Assembly (NCBI RefSeq): GCF_008370255.1
Contig: NZ_SEUI01000001.1
Location: 766,194-830,193 of the forward strand
DNA from: Pseudoalteromonas sp. FUC4
Lineage (GTDB): Bacteria > Pseudomonadota > Gammaproteobacteria > Enterobacterales > Alteromonadaceae
Direction: 5' to 3'
DNA length: 64,000 bases
Shown here: positions 59,676 to 64,000 of the stretch, piece after piece
Position numbering within the stretch: the stretch's first letter is position 1
Layout: the number at the start of each line of letters is the position of its first letter
The notes under the pieces: generated by a model
Database searches by the model: none
What the model was told of the DNA's origin: nothing
What the model saw: only the letters and a program-made list of their open reading frames with translations
Position numbers and translations under genes: made by a program

Positions 59676-61073
59676 TTAGTAAGTTGCGCTGCCTTTAGTG
59701 CGAGGGAAGGCAATAACGTCGCGTACGTTGCCCATACCTGTTACATAAGCAACTAAGCGTTCAAAGCCTAAACCAAAGCCTGAATGTGGTACGCTACCGT
59801 ATTTACGTAAATCGCGGTACCAGCTGTAATCTTCTTTGTTTAAGCCCATTTCTTCTAAGCGTGCATCAAGTACGTCAAGGCGTTCTTCACGTTGTGAACC
59901 ACCAATGATCTCACCAATACCAGGTGCTACAACGTCCATTGCGGCAACGGTTTTACCGTCTTCGTTTTGGCGCATGTAAAATGCTTTAATGTCACGTGGG
60001 TAGTTTTTAATAACTACCGGTGCTTTAAAGTGTTCTTCAGCTAAGTAACGTTCGTGCTCAGACTGTAAATCTACGCCCCATTCAACAGCGTACTCAAACT
60101 TTTTACCACATGTTTTAAGAATTTCTACAGCGTCTGTGTAGTCAACTTGTGCAAAGTCTTTATCTACAAATTCTTCTAAACGCGTAATTGCAGTTTTTTC
60201 TACACGTTGTGCAAAAAATTCCATGTCATCACGGCGCTCTTCAAGTACAGCTTTAAATACATACTTAAGCATGTTTTCAGCAAGTTTTGCTATATCTTCT
60301 AAATCAGCAAATGCTACTTCAGGCTCTACCATCCAAAATTCTGCAAGGTGGCGAGATGTATTTGAGTTCTCTGCACGGAACGTAGGACCAAACGTGTAAA
60401 TTTTTGACATTGCAGACGCGTAAGTCTCGCCATTTAACTGGCCAGATACAGTAAGGAATGCTTCTTTACCGAAAAAATCTTCGCTGTAGTCAACGTCGCC
60501 TTTGTCTGTAAGCGGTAAGTTTTGCATATCAAGCGTTGATACACGGAACATTTCGCCAGCGCCTTCACAGTCACTTGCCGTAATGATTGGCGTGCTGATC
60601 CAGTAAAAGCCTTGCTCGTGGTAAAAACGGTGAATAGCTTGTGCTAAACAGTTACGTACACGTGTTACCGCGCCAATCATATTTGTACGAGGGCGAAGGT
60701 GTGCGTGCTCACGTAAGTACTCAATGCTGTGGCGCTTTGCCGACATTGGGTATGAATCTGGGTTTTCTACCCAACCTAATACAGTTACAGTATTAGCTTG
60801 AATTTCGAAAGACTGACCTTGGCCAGCAGATTGTACTAAAACACCAGTAACCGACACAGAACAACCGGCTGTTAAGCTAGTAACTTCATCATAATTATTC
60901 AGTGAATTAGGAACTACCGCTTGAATAGGATCAAAACACGAACCGTCATGAACGGCTAAAAATGAAATTCCTGCTTTTGAATCGCGGCGAGTACGGATCC
61001 AGCCCTTAATTGTTACTTGGCTGTCTACCGCAACATTGCCTTTTAATAGCTCTGAAATCGCTAAATGGCTCAT
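59676..61073 (-). CDS. asnS: Asparaginyl-tRNA synthetase AsnRS
   Basis: Class IIb synthetase that charges tRNA-Asn. An N-terminal OB-fold ([20 protein letters not shown]) precedes the catalytic domain with [21 protein letters not shown] (motif 2 region) and the late [15 protein letters not shown] (motif 3). I chose ATG 61073, which has GGAG five bases upstream, over a GTG at 61079; it gives 465 residues (E. coli 466). Confidence 0.97.
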   Translation of the reverse strand: MSHLAISELLKGNVAVDSQVTIKGWIRTRRDSKAGISFLAVHDGSCFDPIQAVVPNSLNNYDEVTSLTAGCSVSVTGVLVQSAGQGQSFEIQANTVTVLGWVENPDSYPMSAKRHSIEYLREHAHLRPRTNMIGAVTRVRNCLAQAIHRFYHEQGFYWISTPIITASDCEGAGEMFRVSTLDMQNLPLTDKGDVDYSEDFFGKEAFLTVSGQLNGETYASAMSKIYTFGPTFRAENSNTSRHLAEFWMVEPEVAFADLEDIAKLAENMLKYVFKAVLEERRDDMEFFAQRVEKTAITRLEEFVDKDFAQVDYTDAVEILKTCGKKFEYAVEWGVDLQSEHERYLAEEHFKAPVVIKNYPRDIKAFYMRQNEDGKTVAAMDVVAPGIGEIIGGSQREERLDVLDARLEEMGLNKEDYSWYRDLRKYGSVPHSGFGLGFERLVAYVTGMGNVRDVIAFPRTKGSATY

Positions 61074-61370
61074 CTTCACTCCAATGATATAAGTTGCCTA
61101 ACTATTTTATTTTAACTGTGCGCAACACTCGGGCATAAATTGCACATAAACGGCGTTGCACTTGAACCCTGTATCTTACCTAGTAAAGTTAAATAAAAAA
61201 ACTATTGTGGGCAACTCTTTAAAAGTTTTTATGCATGCGCTTTATTTTTAAACAGTTTTTAGAGTTTAATTGCCACTATTATGATTTGTTACTCTGAAAT
61301 TTAATGATTTTGTGGCATTATTAACATACAAACTAAATTAATATTTATTCACCCTTAAAAAATCGATGCT
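61074..61370. other. Intergenic region between divergent asnS and the P-loop gene
   Basis: About 297 bp, AT-rich, with the promoters of both divergent genes presumably inside. I see no ORF, operator or repeat I can support. Confidence 0.5.
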
Positions 61371-61805
61371 ATGAAACAAGTTTTTATTTTACGAGGACTA
61401 CCAGGAAGTGGTAAGTCTTACTACGCGCAAAGCCTTGCTGACGAATTAGGTGGAGCCGACGAAAGTCAGTATCTAATTTGCTCAACTGATGATTACTTTA
61501 GTAATGAGCAGGGCGAATATCATTTTGATAAATTTAAGTTACCACAATTTCATAATTTAAATTTGGCGCGCTTTATAAATGCACTTGCTCAAGGCATTCC
61601 ATTGGTGATCGTAGATAACACCAATATTAAAAAGTGGGAATTTATAGCTTACTCTCAAGCTGCCGTTGCTTTAGGTTATCAAGTAAAAGAAGTGATAGTG
61701 GGTGAAGTAAAAGACAAAGCTATGCAGCACCTATACGCTAAACGAAACTCACATAATGTGCCGCTAAAAACCATAAGCAAAATGGCCTACATGTTTGAGT
61801 GGTGA
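61371..61805 (+). CDS. Small P-loop ATPase/kinase-like protein
   Basis: A 144-residue soluble protein with a Walker A motif, RGLPGSGKSYYAQSLA (residues 8-23), and a CSTDDYFSNEQGEYHFD segment followed by VIVDNTNIKKWE. These features resemble the polynucleotide-kinase-like P-loop domain found in N4BP2 and related AAA-annotated proteins. The substrate is unknown. It is monocistronic with its own terminator. Confidence 0.78.
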   Translation: MKQVFILRGLPGSGKSYYAQSLADELGGADESQYLICSTDDYFSNEQGEYHFDKFKLPQFHNLNLARFINALAQGIPLVIVDNTNIKKWEFIAYSQAAVALGYQVKEVIVGEVKDKAMQHLYAKRNSHNVPLKTISKMAYMFEW

Positions 61806-61825
61806 TTTGCGTTAATGTATTAACT

Positions 61826-61853
61826 AAAAAAGCCCATACATATGGGCTTTTTT
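61826..61853. terminator. Rho-independent terminator between the P-loop gene and the fbp genes
   Basis: Stem AAAAAAGCCCATA/TATGGGCTTTTTT with a minimal loop, symmetric A6 and T6, so it serves both convergent genes. Confidence 0.9.
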
Positions 61854-61867
61854 AGTTTTTAGCTCTA

Positions 61868-62884
61868 CTAGTTAGCTTTTGTATAAACCGCTAGTGGGTG
61901 CGAGGTACTGAGTGATACATGCACTTCATCGCCAGGGTTTACCACAACTTCATGGCTTACTCGGCTAGTTACAACCGTAGAGCACACAAGTTTTACAGCG
62001 CATAAGCGGCTACCACCTTCAAAACGTACCCAAATCACTTCGCCGTTATTGCCAACACTGCTTTGTACAAGTAACACATCGTCTGGTCTAAGTAGTACAT
62101 CAACGTCGCCACTTTCACAGTCAACGCCATGAGCGGGCGCATTACCAATTGAGGTAGTGGCTTGTCCTTGGCTAAATTGGCCGCTAATAAAGCTGGCTTC
62201 ACCTAAAAAGCGTGCCACAAAGCGATTGTTTGGGGTACTAAAACAGCGCTCGGGTGTATCGATTTGCTGAATTTTACCGCCTTTTAAAATACCAACGCGA
62301 TCGCCCACTGAGAGTGCTTCTTCTTGGTCGTGTGTTACCCAAATAGCGGGTACTCCAGCGGCTTTTAGTGCGTTTCTAATATCCCAACGAAGCATGTCTT
62401 TAAGGGCGGCATCTAAGTTTGAAAGCGGCTCATCAAGTAATACAAAGTCAGGTTGATGGGCAAGGGTACGCGCAAGTGCAACGCGCTGCTTTTGTCCGCC
62501 AGAAAGCGTTGCTGGTTTTTTGTCTCTAAAATCGCTCAGTCCAAGTAGGTTTATCCAATACTCAGCAGGGGCTGTATCTTTTAATCTAAAGCAAATGTTT
62601 TGCTCAACCGTTAAATGCGGAAATAATGCAAAGTCTTGAAACACCATACCAACACTGCGTTTTTCAGGTGGTACCGTTAATTTAGGCGTAGCACGCCATT
62701 TACCCACGTTTATTTCGCCTTCGCTGATAGGTAAAAGCCCAGCAAGTGCTTGTAAAATTGTGCTCTTACCACAGCCTGTAGGGCCGACAAGCATAAGGAT
62801 TTCACTTTGTTCAAGCGATAGGTTTAAATCGCTTACTACGCGGTTACTGCCATAATCTATAGACAACTGACTTACAGATAGCAT
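61868..62884 (-). CDS. fbpC: Ferric-iron ABC transporter ATP-binding protein, FbpC-like
   Basis: ATPase of a periplasmic-binding-protein-dependent importer. The 338 residues show Walker A GPTGCGKST, the signature TLSGGQKQRVALARTL, Walker B FVLLDEPLSNLD and H-loop VTHDQEEA, followed by a C-terminal TOBE-like domain (LRPDDVLLVQ). Sugar or polyamine importers have the same plan, but the neighbouring two-domain permease with its twin EAA motifs favours the ferric-iron (FbpABC) type. The solute-binding protein gene is not in the window. Confidence 0.82.
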   Translation of the reverse strand: MLSVSQLSIDYGSNRVVSDLNLSLEQSEILMLVGPTGCGKSTILQALAGLLPISEGEINVGKWRATPKLTVPPEKRSVGMVFQDFALFPHLTVEQNICFRLKDTAPAEYWINLLGLSDFRDKKPATLSGGQKQRVALARTLAHQPDFVLLDEPLSNLDAALKDMLRWDIRNALKAAGVPAIWVTHDQEEALSVGDRVGILKGGKIQQIDTPERCFSTPNNRFVARFLGEASFISGQFSQGQATTSIGNAPAHGVDCESGDVDVLLRPDDVLLVQSSVGNNGEVIWVRFEGGSRLCAVKLVCSTVVTSRVSHEVVVNPGDEVHVSLSTSHPLAVYTKAN

Positions 62885-62899
62885 TGTTTTTTTTAATCC

Positions 62900-64000
62900 T
62901 TAATTTTCAAACTGGTTGCGTTTTTCGCCAGCCATCATAATAGCTAACCCGCAGGCAGATATCACTACTAACAACAATCCAGGAATAGCGGCGCGACCAA
63001 AATAGCCCGCTTCGTATACACGCCATAAATAGGTAGAGAGGGTTTCAAACCCCGTTGGGCCAAGTAGTAGCGTGGCTTCTAGTTCGCGCATTGACTCTAA
63101 AAATACTAGTGCTGCACCAGCAATAATACCGCGCATAGTTAAAGGCAGTGTTATGCGAGTAAATACTTCACGTGGGCTTGCCCCTAATACGCGCGCAGAC
63201 TTTACTAAGCTCGGATCTAAGTGTTCGGTGCTTGTTCTAACAGAGCCTACAGCAAGTGGTAAAAATCGCAGCATGTAAGCAATAATAAGCAACCCCAGTG
63301 TTTGATATAAAAACGGCAACTGTAAACCACCGTAAACAAGCGCTGTGCCCATTACTATACCCGGAATACCAAAGCCAAAGTAAGTAACACGTTCCATTAT
63401 ACGACCCGCTTTTCCACTCAGTGCGGCATGCGCAACGGGGATCGCAACGATAACGGCTACAATTGCCGCAATACCCGATGCATACGTAGAGTTCCACGCA
63501 ATATTAAAATCAAATGAGCTAAAACCATCGCGAGCTAACCAAAGCGAAAATATAGCCAAAGGCAAGCCAATAGCGAGTAGTAAAACAGGTGAAAAAGTAA
63601 CAAACATTGCACTTAACTGTAACTTGTTTGGAAATAAAATTAACGGACGACCATGGCGCTCAGGCGCTGTTTTTATTTGTGATTCTACTAAAAGTAAAAA
63701 GCCGACAATAACCATCAGTTGAAGTGAAAGCATTGCAGCGCGCCCTAACGCAAAGGCGTTGTATTCAACATAAATTACGCGGGTAAAAGTATCTAGGCGC
63801 ATCATTGCGGGCGTGCCAAAGTCTGATAACGTATAAAGCGCGACTAACAAAGAGCCTGCTGCAATACCGTTTACTACGCGCGGTAATATAACTTTAAATA
63901 TACTTTGCGTCATCGACATGCCCAGCGTACGCGCGGCATTAACCATGCTTGCATCAAGGCTTAGTAAGGATGAGCGAGTTGTCATCATTACAAATGGGAA
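62900..64000 (-). CDS. fbpB: Ferric-iron ABC transporter permease, FbpB-like (5' truncated by window edge)
   Basis: Inner-membrane permease of the iron importer. The frame stays open to base 64000, upstream of the first ATG at 63988, and the family is over 500 residues, so the N-terminal part lies outside. The visible part has two EAA-type loops (ARTLGMSMTQSIFKVILPRV and ARVLGASPREVFTRITLPLT), showing the fused double permease, and about nine helices. It is 15 bp upstream of fbpC. Confidence 0.82.
   Translation of the reverse strand, partial: FPFVMMTTRSSLLSLDASMVNAARTLGMSMTQSIFKVILPRVVNGIAAGSLLVALYTLSDFGTPAMMRLDTFTRVIYVEYNAFALGRAAMLSLQLMVIVGFLLLVESQIKTAPERHGRPLILFPNKLQLSAMFVTFSPVLLLAIGLPLAIFSLWLARDGFSSFDFNIAWNSTYASGIAAIVAVIVAIPVAHAALSGKAGRIMERVTYFGFGIPGIVMGTALVYGGLQLPFLYQTLGLLIIAYMLRFLPLAVGSVRTSTEHLDPSLVKSARVLGASPREVFTRITLPLTMRGIIAGAALVFLESMRELEATLLLGPTGFETLSTYLWRVYEAGYFGRAAIPGLLLVVISACGLAIMMAGEKRNQFEN

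Noticed and set aside
1..64000. CRISPR array or tRNA/rRNA genes
   Set aside because: No regularly spaced direct repeats and no cloverleaf or rRNA-like sequence was noticed on reading; a tRNAscan or Infernal run would be decisive.

Overview
The window looks like a chromosomal segment of a marine gammaproteobacterium of the order Alteromonadales, most likely Pseudoalteromonas. The base composition is AT-rich. The gene set (lpxK-kdsB, csdA-csdE, gltA-sdhCDAB-sucABCD, fur-fldA-ybfE-ybfF/seqA-pgm, bkd genes, ETF/ETF-QO) and short families typical of that order support this. The assignment rests on recognised protein families and synteny; no search was run. No rRNA, tRNA, CRISPR array, prophage or transposase gene was seen.

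Layout. 1-4444 (+) is an overlapping envelope run: 3' end of msbA, lpxK, a Trm112-like gene, kdsB, an RluA-like pseudouridine synthase and tcdA. 4511-6187 (-) is the sulfur-relay pair csdE/csdA, convergent with tcdA. 6302-17872 is the TCA block: gltA (-) divergent from sdhCDAB-sucAB and sucCD (+). Then come a family of unknown function (-), glnS (+), a small non-coding repeat with inverted ends, and fur, fldA, ybfE, DUF2788 and ybfF (-), divergent from seqA-pgm (+). astE (+) follows an ArgR-box-like site. bkdA1-bkdA2-bkdB (+) follows a perfect 26-bp palindrome. 31563-37818 holds a DUF805 protein, a heavy-metal-exporter-like permease behind a Fur-box-like site, an M28 lipoprotein peptidase, a DUF3025-like protein and a NatAB-like ABC exporter.

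37943-47520 is the accessory part: about a dozen small or medium genes, nearly all encoding exported, lipoprotein or membrane proteins of unknown function. Several are paralogues of each other, many start with GTG or TTG, and four are decayed by frameshifts or stops. Two arms share a 19-bp start-region repeat, a secreted-protein gene and a membrane-protein gene with a soluble module that I infer may be PH-like. This is the least explained region and the best candidate for something undescribed.

47705-64000 returns to known functions: a large hybrid histidine kinase, an LpxH-like phosphoesterase, proS, trmO, an outer-membrane barrel protein, an acyl-CoA thioesterase, ETF-QO divergent from etfBA, asnS, a small P-loop kinase-like gene and the 3' part of an FbpBC-like ferric-iron importer.

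How the parts connect. The TCA genes form a contiguous metabolic unit. The Bkd complex makes acyl-CoAs whose oxidation feeds electrons to ETF and ETF-QO, and both loci carry the same TTKACGT-NN-ACGT-type palindromes, suggesting one regulator (probably LiuR-type). Iron is a second theme: fur, a Fur-box-like site and an iron importer all occur here.
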